Shown here piece by piece: positions 28,096 to 36,054 of a stretch of 64,000 nt of DNA. The stretch comes from Neoroseomonas terrae. Lineage in GTDB: Bacteria > Pseudomonadota > Alphaproteobacteria > Acetobacterales > Acetobacteraceae. Location of the stretch: contig NZ_JAAEDI010000001.1 of NCBI RefSeq assembly GCF_018129025.1, forward strand, positions 124,001-188,000. The letters run 5' to 3'. The notes beneath the pieces are model-generated. The model saw only the letters and a list, made by a program, of their open reading frames with translations, was not told the origin of the DNA and made no database searches. Each line of letters begins with the position of its first letter. Within the stretch, counting starts at the first letter, position 1. The translations under genes and the position numbers were made by a program.

Positions 28096-29055
28096 ATGAC
28101 CTTCCGCCGTCGTGCGGTGCTGGGCGCCGCCTTGCTGCCGCTGTGCCGCCCGGCGCTGGCACAGGGTTTTCCGACGCAGCCGCTGCGCCTGATCCCGCCC
28201 TATCCGCCGGGCGGCGGTACCGACACCGTCGCGCGGCTGCTGCTGCCGCACATGATGTCCCAGCTCGGCCAAAATATCGTGGTGGAGAACCGCGGCGGCG
28301 CGGGTGGCGCCATCGGAGCGGGGGAGGTCGCGCGCTCGCCGAAGGATGGCCACACCATGCTGCTCGATAGCATGGGCCATGTGGTGAACCCGACGCTGAT
28401 GACGGGGCTGCCCTTTGACTACGCGACGGCCTTCGCGCCGATCACGCAGCTCACCTGGCAGCCGCAGATGCTGGTGGTCGCGGCGAATGCGCCGTGGCGG
28501 AGCGCGGCGGACCTGGTCGAGGCCGCGAAGACGAGGCCGATCTCCTACGCGTCCTCCGGCAACGGCACGGGCGCGCATCTCGCCATGGTGGAGTTCGCGC
28601 GCATCGCCGGCGTCGAGATGACGCACGTGCCCTATCGCGGCGGCGGACCGGCCATGACGGACCTGATCGCGGGGAATGTCGGCTGCGCGTTCGCCTCCGC
28701 AGCCGCAGCCACGGCACATGTGCAGGGTGGGCGGCTGCGCGCGTTGGGAGCTGCCGGGCTGCGGCGCATCTCCTCTCTGCCGAGCATGGCGACGCTCGAC
28801 GAGCAGGGTTATCGCGGCTTCGACTTCGATGAATGGAACGGGCTGTGGACCGTCGCGGGCTCACCACCTGCCGCGGTGATGCGCCTGCACGCGGCGGCCA
28901 TCTTCGCGCTGAACCAACCCGACGTGCGGCAGCGCATGGAGCAGATCGGCATCGTCCCGCTGGGCAGCAGCCCGGAGGAATTCGCCGCATTCGTCGCCGC
29001 GCAGCGGGAACGCGCCGCGCGGCTCATTCGCCTCGCCAACATCACGCTGGGATGA
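28096..29055 (+). CDS. Bug/TctC-family periplasmic solute-binding protein
   Basis: A 319-residue exported protein with a signal peptide ending ALAQG. Signatures: LRLIPPYPPGGGTDTVAR, GQNIVVENRGGAGGAIG, RSPKDGHTM and VPYRGGGPAMTDLIAG. It starts 64 bases after the D-aminopeptidase gene behind AGGAGGAAC and its stop overlaps the SMP-30 gene start (ATGA), giving a likely D-aminopeptidase, receptor, lactonase unit. No transporter membrane subunits are present. Confidence 0.88.
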   Translation: MTFRRRAVLGAALLPLCRPALAQGFPTQPLRLIPPYPPGGGTDTVARLLLPHMMSQLGQNIVVENRGGAGGAIGAGEVARSPKDGHTMLLDSMGHVVNPTLMTGLPFDYATAFAPITQLTWQPQMLVVAANAPWRSAADLVEAAKTRPISYASSGNGTGAHLAMVEFARIAGVEMTHVPYRGGGPAMTDLIAGNVGCAFASAAAATAHVQGGRLRALGAAGLRRISSLPSMATLDEQGYRGFDFDEWNGLWTVAGSPPAAVMRLHAAAIFALNQPDVRQRMEQIGIVPLGSSPEEFAAFVAAQRERAARLIRLANITLG

Positions 29056-29975
29056 CCATGTACGCCGCACCGCCTTCCGTCACGGCCGAGATCCACACCG
29101 AAGTGCCGCAAGCTCTGCGCATCCGCGATCGCGGCAGCGAGTGGCTCTATGGCCGGCCTGGCCCGACGCCGGATTGCTTCCTGGAAGGCCCGTCCTTCGA
29201 TCGCGACGGGACTCTGTGGCTCACGGACATCGTCTTCGGCCGCCTGTTCAAGGTGAGCCCCGCCGGCGAGTGGAGCGTCGCCGCCGAGTATGAGGGCGAG
29301 CCGAACGGCCTTGCCTTCCATCGCGACGGCTGGGCGGCCATCACCGACCAGAAGCTTGGGCTGCTGCGCTTCGATCCGGCCAGCGGCAAGATCTCCCCGC
29401 TGCTCCCGCGCGCGCGGCGCGAGGCCTTCCGCGGCATCAACGACTGCACCTTCGCGATGAACGGCGATCTCTACTTCACCGACCAGGGGCAGACCGGTCT
29501 GCATGACCCTGCGGGCCGGGCCTATCGCCTGCGCGCCGGGGCGAGCCAGGCCGACGCGCTGGTGTCCAACGTGCCGAGCCCGAACGGGCTCGTGCTGACG
29601 CCTGACGGGCATACGCTCTACGTCGCGGCGACGCGCGACAACGCCATCTGGCGCGTGCCGATCACCGAGGATGGCGGGGTGATCCGCGTCGGCCGCTTCA
29701 TCGCCATGTCGGGCGGGCTGGCGGGGCCGGACGGCATGGCGCTGGACGCCAAGGGCAATCTCGTCGTTGCCCATGCCGGCATGGGCACCGTCTGGATTTT
29801 CTCGCGCCTTGGCGAGCCCTTGTTGCGCATCCGCTCACCGCGCGGTCTCGGCACCACCAATGTCTGCTTCGGCGGGCCGGAGAACCGCGACATCTTCATC
29901 ACGGAGAGCGAGACCGGCACCGTGCTGCGGCACCGCTGGGAGCATCCGGGCCAGGCCCTGTTCGCGCACGTCTGA
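29052..29975 (+). CDS. SMP-30/gluconolactonase family protein
   Basis: A 307-residue beta-propeller protein. Family motifs include FLEGPSFDRDGTLWLTD, EPNGLAFHRDG, INDCTFAMNGDLYFTD and SNVPSPNGLVLTPDG, which supply the metal-binding Glu, Asn and Asp of SMP-30 lactonases. It hydrolyses lactones or related esters; the ligand is unknown. The first ATG (29052) overlaps the preceding stop by four bases; a second in-frame ATG at 29058 is also possible. No signal peptide, so it acts in the cytosol. Confidence 0.85.
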   Translation: MTMYAAPPSVTAEIHTEVPQALRIRDRGSEWLYGRPGPTPDCFLEGPSFDRDGTLWLTDIVFGRLFKVSPAGEWSVAAEYEGEPNGLAFHRDGWAAITDQKLGLLRFDPASGKISPLLPRARREAFRGINDCTFAMNGDLYFTDQGQTGLHDPAGRAYRLRAGASQADALVSNVPSPNGLVLTPDGHTLYVAATRDNAIWRVPITEDGGVIRVGRFIAMSGGLAGPDGMALDAKGNLVVAHAGMGTVWIFSRLGEPLLRIRSPRGLGTTNVCFGGPENRDIFITESETGTVLRHRWEHPGQALFAHV

Positions 29976-29996
29976 CGCCGGATCGCGGCGCGCCGG

Positions 29997-31571
29997 TCAG
30001 CGCGCCGCGGGACGCGCGTAGTACGCGACCATCTGTTCGTCCATGCGCGGCGTGTATTCGATGCCGCGCCGCGCCGCGACCACGACCACCTGGTTGTAGA
30101 GCGGGATAAAGGGCACCTGCTCCAGCGATTCGCGGGCGACGCGCTGCAGCATCGGCTCGCGTTCCGCTCCGGTCTGGCCGATCACCTGCTGGATGATTCC
30201 GTCGAGCCGCGGATCGCTGAAGCCGCCGCGATTGCCCTGGCCGAACGCCGCATCCGGCACGCGCGTATGGACGCCCGTCGACAGGATGTAGGAAGCGTCG
30301 CGCGAGGACGACAGCGACAGGCCATAGAGCATCAAGGGCAGGTCGTTGCGGTTCGCTAGGGTGCGTGGGGAGAAGACGTTCCAGGGCTGCGTCTCGACGC
30401 GCACCTGGAAGCCGGCGCGCGTGAGCATCTGGCCGGCCGCCTGGCAGACCCGCGCATCGTTCACATAGCGGTTGTTGGAACAGCCGAGCGTCAGGGTGAA
30501 GCCGTTGGGATAGCCGGCTTCGGCAAGCAGCGCCCGGGCGCGCGCCGGGTCCGCGGCCGGCAGGGCGATGGACGGATCGTAGCCGCCGAACTGTTCCGGC
30601 ACCATCTGCACGGTCGGGACGGCCTGCCCGTCCAGCGCGCGTGCCGCCAGCGCCTGACGGTCCAAGGCAAGCGAAAGCGCCCGCCGCACCCGCACGTCGC
30701 GCAGCGGATTGTGCGGCAATTGCTGACCGTTCGCGTCGGTCAGCAGCGGGAACTGGTCCAGCCGGACATTCGGCAGCAGGTACATGATCCGGTCGGAGTT
30801 GCGGCGGAAGACGCTGAGCCGCTGGTCGCGCTGCAAGCGCTCGACATCCGCCGGCGGCACGCTCTCCACGATGTCGACATCGCCGCTGAGCAGCGCCGCG
30901 AGGCGCGTCGCGTCATTGCCGATGACGCGAATGTTCACGCGCTCATACGCCGCCTTGTCGCCCCAGAAGGTATCGTTCCGGACGATCGTCATGCCTTCCT
31001 GGCCGCGCGCCTGTTCCAGCCGGAACGGCCCGGTGCCGATCGCGGCGCGGCCGCTGTTGAAGTCGGTGGTGCTCGCATTCTCGGCCGCGCGCTTCGACAC
31101 GACGAAGATGTTGGTGAGCTGGCCGGGCAGGACCGGATTCACCTGGTCGGTGTGCAGGCGCACGACCAGCGGATTGACGATCTCGACGCGGGTGATGGTG
31201 CGCAGGTTCGAGCTGTAGGGGCCGGGGTTGTTCGGGATGCTCGGTACCCGCGCGATCGAGAAGGCGACATCCTCGGCCGTGAAGGGCGAGCCATCGTGGA
31301 AGGTGACGCCGTGGCGCAGCCGGAGCTCCCAGATGCGCGGCTCCACCATCTCCCAGGATTCCACGATGCCGGGGATGAAGCGGCTCTCCGGGTCGCGGTT
31401 GATCAGGCTGTCGTAGATGTGGCGCGCCGCAGCCATGTTCGGCCCGGCAAAGAGGAAATGCGGGTCGAGGCCGAACGGCGCCTCGACCGCCATGTTCAGG
31501 CTTTGCGCAGGCGCGCGCTCTGCGAGCCCGACCATGCATGCGGCGGCAAGAAGAAGCCGAAGGCGCGTCAT
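29997..31571 (-). CDS. ABC transporter substrate-binding protein, family 5 (oligopeptide/dipeptide type)
   Basis: A 524-residue exported protein, signal peptide MTRLRLLLAAACMVGLAERAPAQS. Family 5 features: LRHGVTFHDGSPFTAEDVAFS, GTGPFRLEQ, and VRRALSLALDRQAL with LLAEAGYPNGFTLTL. These proteins capture peptides, opines or glutathione. The permease and ATPase genes are not in the window, so it is an orphan receptor. The ATG at 31571 has GGGAGA six to seven bases upstream. It lies 50 bases downstream of a GntR regulator on the same strand. Confidence 0.85.
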   Translation of the reverse strand: MTRLRLLLAAACMVGLAERAPAQSLNMAVEAPFGLDPHFLFAGPNMAAARHIYDSLINRDPESRFIPGIVESWEMVEPRIWELRLRHGVTFHDGSPFTAEDVAFSIARVPSIPNNPGPYSSNLRTITRVEIVNPLVVRLHTDQVNPVLPGQLTNIFVVSKRAAENASTTDFNSGRAAIGTGPFRLEQARGQEGMTIVRNDTFWGDKAAYERVNIRVIGNDATRLAALLSGDVDIVESVPPADVERLQRDQRLSVFRRNSDRIMYLLPNVRLDQFPLLTDANGQQLPHNPLRDVRVRRALSLALDRQALAARALDGQAVPTVQMVPEQFGGYDPSIALPAADPARARALLAEAGYPNGFTLTLGCSNNRYVNDARVCQAAGQMLTRAGFQVRVETQPWNVFSPRTLANRNDLPLMLYGLSLSSSRDASYILSTGVHTRVPDAAFGQGNRGGFSDPRLDGIIQQVIGQTGAEREPMLQRVARESLEQVPFIPLYNQVVVVAARRGIEYTPRMDEQMVAYYARPAAR

Positions 31572-31621
31572 CAGAATCTCCCGATCGATCGGCGCCAACC
31601 TTCGACCGGGCGGTCGCCCTG

Positions 31622-32311
31622 TCAATCCGGGCCGGCCGATCCTGGCGCTGCCAGTGGAACGCCCACCGTGCCCACCATCCAGGCAAGGCGATGCTTCTGC
31701 GCGGCGCGCGCGTGGCGGCGCGCGGTTGCTTCCGCCGCCTCGCCATCGCGTTCCTGGATCGCCTTCAGTATGGCGCGATGTTCCGCATGGGCCTGTTCCG
31801 CGCGGCCGTCGCGCGTCAGCAGCGTGGGCAGCAGCGACATCGTCGCGCCGAGCTGCTCCAGGCTGCGCAGCAGATAGCGGTTATGCGCGGCCAGATAGAG
31901 CAGGCCATGCAGCCGCTGGTTCTCGGCTGCCAGCGCCGAGGCATCGGCGAAGACGGCGGGTTCGCGCTCCACGATCTCCGCCATCGCCGCGATCTCGGTG
32001 TCGCTCGCGTGCTGGGCGGCGAGGCGGGCGGCCGCGCCTTCCAGGATCTCCCGCATGACATAGAGTTCGACCACCTGCTGATGGTCGGGCCGCGTCACGG
32101 TCAGGCCGCGGCGCGCCTCGTGGGTCAGCAGCCCTTCGGATTCCAGCCTTGCGATCGCCTGGCGGACCGGTGTGCGCGACACGCCGAAGCGGGTGGCGAG
32201 GTCGACCTCCGTCAGGCGTTCGCCGGGCGCCAGCGCGCCATCGCGGATTGCCTCACGGATGCGGGCGTAGGCGCTCTCGCCGCGGTCGCGGGTCAGGGGG
32301 CTGCCATCCAT
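31622..32311 (-). CDS. GntR-family transcriptional regulator (FCD/FadR type)
   Basis: A 229-residue regulator. The winged-helix domain contains ESAYARIREAIRDGALAPGE and TRFGVSRTPVRQAIARLESE; the C-terminal FCD-type helical ligand domain has VMREILEGAAARLAAQ, with the metal-binding Asp/His positions in the helices that follow. It likely senses an organic acid. It is divergent from tcuA, 101 bases away, and is the obvious candidate regulator of tcuAB and perhaps of the downstream binding protein. The start is uncertain between ATG codons at 32311 and 32323. Confidence 0.82.
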   Translation of the reverse strand: MDGSPLTRDRGESAYARIREAIRDGALAPGERLTEVDLATRFGVSRTPVRQAIARLESEGLLTHEARRGLTVTRPDHQQVVELYVMREILEGAAARLAAQHASDTEIAAMAEIVEREPAVFADASALAAENQRLHGLLYLAAHNRYLLRSLEQLGATMSLLPTLLTRDGRAEQAHAEHRAILKAIQERDGEAAEATARRHARAAQKHRLAWMVGTVGVPLAAPGSAGPD

Positions 32312-32370
32312 GGGGCGCAGCATACCAGTCCGGACGTACCCAGAACAACCATCTGGACTTCGCGGGATAC

Positions 32371-32384
32371 ATCTGTACACATCA
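32371..32384. promoter_or_regulatory. Candidate GntR operator between gntR and tcuA
   Basis: A TGTACA palindrome (32374-32379) lies inside an AT-richer patch (ATCTGTACACAT) within the 101-base divergent gap. FCD-type GntR regulators often bind short AT-rich palindromes, so this is a plausible but unproven site. Confidence 0.3.
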
Positions 32385-32412
32385 TGACAAATCCGAGTGG
32401 AGCCGCGAACGC

Positions 32413-33810
32413 ATGGCCGATCTGAGCCAGACATTCGACGTCCTGATTGCCGGCGGCGGCAATGCCGCCCTGTGCGCCGCCATCACCGCCCGGCGGGCGG
32501 GCGCGACCGTCGTGGTCGCCGAGCATGCGCCGAAGCCCATGCGCGGGGGCAATTCGCGCCACACGCGCAATGTGCGATCCCTGCATCACGGCCCCACCGG
32601 CGTGCTGACGGAATCCTACCTCGAGGAGGAATACTGGGACGATCTGCGGCGCGTCACCGCGGGCAAGACCAACGAGCAGCTCGCGCGTGTCTGCATCCGT
32701 GCGTCCGAGGAAGCGCCCAAATTCCTCGAATCCTGCGGCGTGGTGTTCCAGCCGTCGCTGTCGGGCACGCTGTCGCTGTCGCGGACGAACGCCTTCTTCC
32801 TCGGCGGCGGCAAGGCGCTGATCAATGCGCTGTACCGCACGGCGGAAGAACTCGGCATCACCATCCTCTACGATACCGAGGTCCAGCATGTCGTCGTGAA
32901 TGACGGCTTCGCGACCGAGGCGATCGTCTCCCATCGCGGCTTTCCCGCGACGATCAAATTCAAGGCGTTCATCGCCTCGGCTGGCGGCTTCCAGGCGAAT
33001 CGCGAATGGCTGCGGCAGTATTGGGGCGACGCGGCGGACAACTTCCAGATCCGCGGCACGCCCTACGCGCAGGGCCGCATCCTGAAGGACCTGCTGGCGC
33101 AGGGCGTGCAGGAAGTGGGCGACCCGACGCAGTTCCACGCGGTCGCCAACGATGCGCGTGCGCCGATGGAAGATGGCGGCCTCGCCATGCGGCTCGATTG
33201 CGTGCCCTTCTCGGTCGTCGTGAACCGCGATGTCGAACGCTTCTACGATGAGGGCGAGGATGTCTGGCCGAAGCGCTACGCCATCTGGGGCCGCCTGATT
33301 GCCCAGCAGCCGGGGCAGGTCGCCTTCGCGATCAATGATTCGCAGGCGCAGATGAACTACCTGCCGCCGGTCTTCGCACCGTATCGCGCTGGTTCCATCG
33401 CCGAACTCGCCGCGCAGATCGGGCTGGATGCGGCGAAGCTCGAGAAGGTCGTCGCCGACTACAACGCTGCCGTGCAGCCCGGCACCTTCAAGGCGCAGTC
33501 GCTCGACGACTGCCGGACGGAAGGGCTGACCCCGCCGAAATCCCACTGGGCACGGCGGATCGACCAGCCGCCCTACTACTGCCACCCGCTACGGCCCGGC
33601 ATCACCTTCACCTTCCTGTCGGTAAAGGTGAACGAACATGCCCGCGTGATGATGGCGGATGGCAAGCCATCCGGGAACATGTTCGCCTCCGGCGAGATCA
33701 TGTCCGGCAACATCCTGGGCCAGGGCTATCTGGCCGGCTTCGGCATGGCGATCGGCACGGTGTTCGGGCGGCTCGCCGGCGCCGGCGCGGCATCTCTGGT
33801 GAGGAACTGA
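32413..33810 (+). CDS. tcuA: FAD-dependent tricarballylate dehydrogenase
   Basis: A 465-residue flavoprotein of the fumarate reductase/succinate dehydrogenase family. The Rossmann loop VLIAGGGNAALCAAITARR and MRGGNSRHTRN (FAD) are followed by a C-terminal GNMFASGEIMSGNILGQGYLAGFGM. This combination is the TcuA pattern, which oxidises tricarballylate to cis-aconitate with FAD. It is followed by tcuB after 5 bases. The tricarballylate carrier gene (tcuC) is not present, so uptake is probably by one of the Bug systems or an unlinked transporter. Confidence 0.88.
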   Translation: MADLSQTFDVLIAGGGNAALCAAITARRAGATVVVAEHAPKPMRGGNSRHTRNVRSLHHGPTGVLTESYLEEEYWDDLRRVTAGKTNEQLARVCIRASEEAPKFLESCGVVFQPSLSGTLSLSRTNAFFLGGGKALINALYRTAEELGITILYDTEVQHVVVNDGFATEAIVSHRGFPATIKFKAFIASAGGFQANREWLRQYWGDAADNFQIRGTPYAQGRILKDLLAQGVQEVGDPTQFHAVANDARAPMEDGGLAMRLDCVPFSVVVNRDVERFYDEGEDVWPKRYAIWGRLIAQQPGQVAFAINDSQAQMNYLPPVFAPYRAGSIAELAAQIGLDAAKLEKVVADYNAAVQPGTFKAQSLDDCRTEGLTPPKSHWARRIDQPPYYCHPLRPGITFTFLSVKVNEHARVMMADGKPSGNMFASGEIMSGNILGQGYLAGFGMAIGTVFGRLAGAGAASLVRN

Positions 33811-33815
33811 TCCCC

Positions 33816-34934
33816 ATGGCCCAGGAATCCCAGGCCGTCGTCGATGCGCGCCGTTTCATGGATGTCTGCAATGCCTGCCGGTATTGCGAGAGCTACTGCG
33901 CCGTCTTCCCCGCCATGACGATGCGGCGGAGCTTCAGCGAGGGCGACCTGACGCATCTCGCTAATCTCTGCCACGGCTGCAAGGGCTGCTACCACGCCTG
34001 CCAATACGCGCCGCCGCATGCCTTCGGCATCAACCTGCCGGCGACCTTCGCGGAGATCCGCCAGGAATCCTACGCGGCCAACGCCTGGCCGGCCGGGCTC
34101 GGCCGGCTGTTCGAGCGCAACGGGACGCTGGTGTCGCTGTTCGCATCGCTCGGCGTGGCGCTGGCGCTGATCCTCGCGGTCGCGCTGCAGGACCCGACGG
34201 TGCTGTGGTCCGCGCAGCGTGGGGCAGGGGCCTTCTTCCGCGTCGTGCCGCACTGGCTGATGATCACGCTCGGCGTCGCGACCTTCGGCTTCGCGATCGT
34301 CGCGATGGCGATCGGCGCCCGGAACTACATCCGCTCGACCGGCGGCGCCGGCGGGGCCTTCGCCACGGGGCCTGCCGTGGAGACGGCATCCGACATCGCC
34401 ACCATGCGCAACCTCGGCGGTGGCGGGCATGGCTGCAACGATCTCGACGACAGCTTCTCGATGCGCCGGCGCTGGCTGCACCAGGCACTGATGTACGGCT
34501 TCCTGCTGTGCTTCGCGGCCACCTGCACCGGCACGATCTACCACTACGTCTTCGGCTGGATGTCGCCGCATTCCTTCTTCTCGCTGCCCGTGCAGTTCGG
34601 CTTCTGGGGCGGCCTGCTGATGATGGTCGGCGCGGCGGGGCTGATGCAGGTGAAGATCGTCACCGACCCCGGCCCGGTCTCGACCAAGGTCGCGGGCGGC
34701 GAGTTCGCCATGCTCGGCCTGCTGTTCCTGATCGCCGCGACGGGTGAGCTGCTGCTCGCGGTGCGGCACACCGGGGCGATGGGCATGATGCTCGCCATCC
34801 ATCTCGGGCTGGTCTTCGCGTTCTTCCTGCTGATGCCCTATTCCAAGATGGTGCACGGCCTGTATCGCGGCATCGCGCTGCTGCGGAACGCGCAGGAGAA
34901 GCGGCGGATGACGCCGGTGGCGTCAGGCGGCTGA
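33816..34934 (+). CDS. tcuB: Tricarballylate utilization Fe-S membrane protein TcuB
   Basis: A 372-residue integral membrane electron carrier. The N-terminus binds two Fe-S clusters: CNACRYCESYC (about 19-29) and CHGCKGCYHACQYAPPH. At least four to five membrane helices follow, for example LVSLFASLGVALALILAVAL and a FLLCFAATCTGTIYHYVFG helix likely to hold heme-type ligands. TcuB reoxidises the FADH2 of TcuA and passes electrons to the respiratory chain. The gene ends at 34934, before a strong hairpin. Confidence 0.88.
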   Translation: MAQESQAVVDARRFMDVCNACRYCESYCAVFPAMTMRRSFSEGDLTHLANLCHGCKGCYHACQYAPPHAFGINLPATFAEIRQESYAANAWPAGLGRLFERNGTLVSLFASLGVALALILAVALQDPTVLWSAQRGAGAFFRVVPHWLMITLGVATFGFAIVAMAIGARNYIRSTGGAGGAFATGPAVETASDIATMRNLGGGGHGCNDLDDSFSMRRRWLHQALMYGFLLCFAATCTGTIYHYVFGWMSPHSFFSLPVQFGFWGGLLMMVGAAGLMQVKIVTDPGPVSTKVAGGEFAMLGLLFLIAATGELLLAVRHTGAMGMMLAIHLGLVFAFFLLMPYSKMVHGLYRGIALLRNAQEKRRMTPVASGG

Positions 34935-34940
34935 GAGCAA

Positions 34941-34965
34941 CGGCACGAGGCTTTGCCTCGTGCCG
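34941..34965. terminator. Hairpin after tcuB
   Basis: A perfect 11-bp stem (CGGCACGAGGC / GCCTCGTGCCG) with a TTT loop begins 7 bases past the tcuB stop. No T-run follows. It probably marks the end of the tcuAB transcript. Confidence 0.55.
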
Positions 34966-35113
34966 ACGCCGCGAATGCGGCGCGCCGGCAGTCCGGCCGA
35001 CGGTCGAAACATTGGACCGCCGGTGTGAGTCCCGCCTGAATCATTTCAGCGCCGGCCCGGTTCCGACGCTGCATTCTCCCTCTGCCAACACGATCCCCCC
35101 GAGGCAGAGAGAG

Positions 35114-35728
35114 ATGCGCAAGACCCTTCCCATCGCCGCCGCCCTTGCCGCGCTGACGCTCGCGTCGCTCCCGGCAGCCGCGCAGGGCGTGAAGGGCCAG
35201 GAGCGCCAGGTGCTGTCGCAATCCGGCGCCTGCTCCGACGAACAGCGCGTGGTCATCCGCCGCGCCTTCGCCGATGCCCGTCAGATGACGAATGCCTCCA
35301 TCGCCGCGCTGACGCTGGAGCCTGAGGCGACCCGCCCGCACCTGATGCGCTTCTTCGGCCGTAACCCGGCCGGTGCGATCGCCAAGAACTTCCGCGCCAT
35401 CTCCATCGGCCTGGATCAGCGCGAAGCCCGCCTGACCTACGAATGCAACCGGGCCGACGGGTGCCGTGGCCAAACCTTCGCCTATGTCCGCTGGGGCGGG
35501 AATGCGCGGGAAGTCATGGGCGTCTGCCCGACCTTCTTCCGCGCCCAGCGCACCGGCCAGGACAGCCAGGGCGGCATCATCCTGCATGAGATGAGCCACC
35601 TTGCCCTGGGCACGCGCGACCATGCCTACCAGCCTGCCCGTGTCGAGGCGCTGGCCAAGGATGACCCCGCTGCCGCGCAGATGAATGCCGACAGCTACGA
35701 ATACTTCGCCGAGTTCCTGCCGCGCTGA
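35114..35728 (+). CDS. Secreted M35 (aspzincin) metalloendopeptidase-like protein
   Basis: A 204-residue exported protein with a clear signal peptide (MRKTLPIAAALAALTLASL, cleavage near AAAQG). The zinc site reads H158-E-M-S-H162, followed by LALGTRD with the third ligand at D169, and Y172: the HExxH plus GTxDxxY layout of aspzincins (deuterolysin and lysine-specific metalloendopeptidases). The region before it contains conserved-looking cysteines for disulfides (CSDEQ, YECNRADGCRG, GVCPTFF). It acts outside the cytoplasm. It is a stand-alone gene that ends in a strong intrinsic terminator. Confidence 0.75.
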   Translation: MRKTLPIAAALAALTLASLPAAAQGVKGQERQVLSQSGACSDEQRVVIRRAFADARQMTNASIAALTLEPEATRPHLMRFFGRNPAGAIAKNFRAISIGLDQREARLTYECNRADGCRGQTFAYVRWGGNAREVMGVCPTFFRAQRTGQDSQGGIILHEMSHLALGTRDHAYQPARVEALAKDDPAAAQMNADSYEYFAEFLPR

Positions 35729-35754
35729 ATTGCCCCCCAGCCAGGCAGCGAAGC

Positions 35755-35803
35755 CCCGCCGGGTCCCGTGCAATCCCGCACGGACCCGGCGGGTACTTTT
35801 TTT
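35755..35803 (+). terminator. Rho-independent terminator
   Basis: A 16-bp GC-rich stem with one bulged base and a six-base loop (35755-35793), followed by seven T residues (35797-35803). It lies 27 bases after the M35-like gene. This is the one hairpin in the window with a canonical T-run. Confidence 0.88.
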
Positions 35804-35911
35804 GACGCCCTCAAACGGCGGGCGCTGGCCATCCGTCCGGCTTGCCTTCGCGCCATGCGCTGGTGCGCTGGGGGCAGCGGTCGGTCTGGGCGCGGTCGCG
35901 CTGTGCGCTCC

Positions 35912-35936
35912 CGGATCGCGGCGTGGCCGCGATCCG
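35912..35936. other. 11-bp perfect hairpin upstream of the operator candidate
   Basis: Stem arms 35912-35922 and 35926-35936 (CGGATCGCGGC / GCCGCGATCCG) with a GTG loop and no T-run. Its position 26 bases before the inverted repeat suggests either a transcript-end hairpin or part of a regulatory structure. Confidence 0.5.
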
Positions 35937-35961
35937 TTCTTCCGCTTGAACGCCCAATGAG

Positions 35962-35977
35962 CCGACCGAACGGTCGG
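35962..35977. promoter_or_regulatory. Inverted-repeat operator candidate (TetR-like)
   Basis: CCGACCG-AA-CGGTCGG is a 7-bp inverted repeat with a 2-base spacer, 78 bases upstream of the thiolase-fold gene start. Short dyads of the ACCGnnCGGT type are typical binding sites for TetR-family regulators of acyl-CoA catabolism. No regulator gene is adjacent, so it would act in trans. Confidence 0.5.
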
Positions 35978-36054
35978 GCGCCCCCCTCGACAGGCGGCCA
36001 TTCCGCTGCTTCCCTGCGGCCCGACTGGAACCAGCAGGAGGAACCGCCCCCGCC

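Larger units (their letters stand above)
35804..36054. other. Promoter/leader region of the thiolase-fold operon
   Basis: No convincing coding frame. It contains an 11-bp perfect hairpin at 35912-35936 and an inverted repeat at 35962-35977, both described separately. This stretch most likely holds the promoter and operator of the gene that begins at 36055. Confidence 0.5.
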
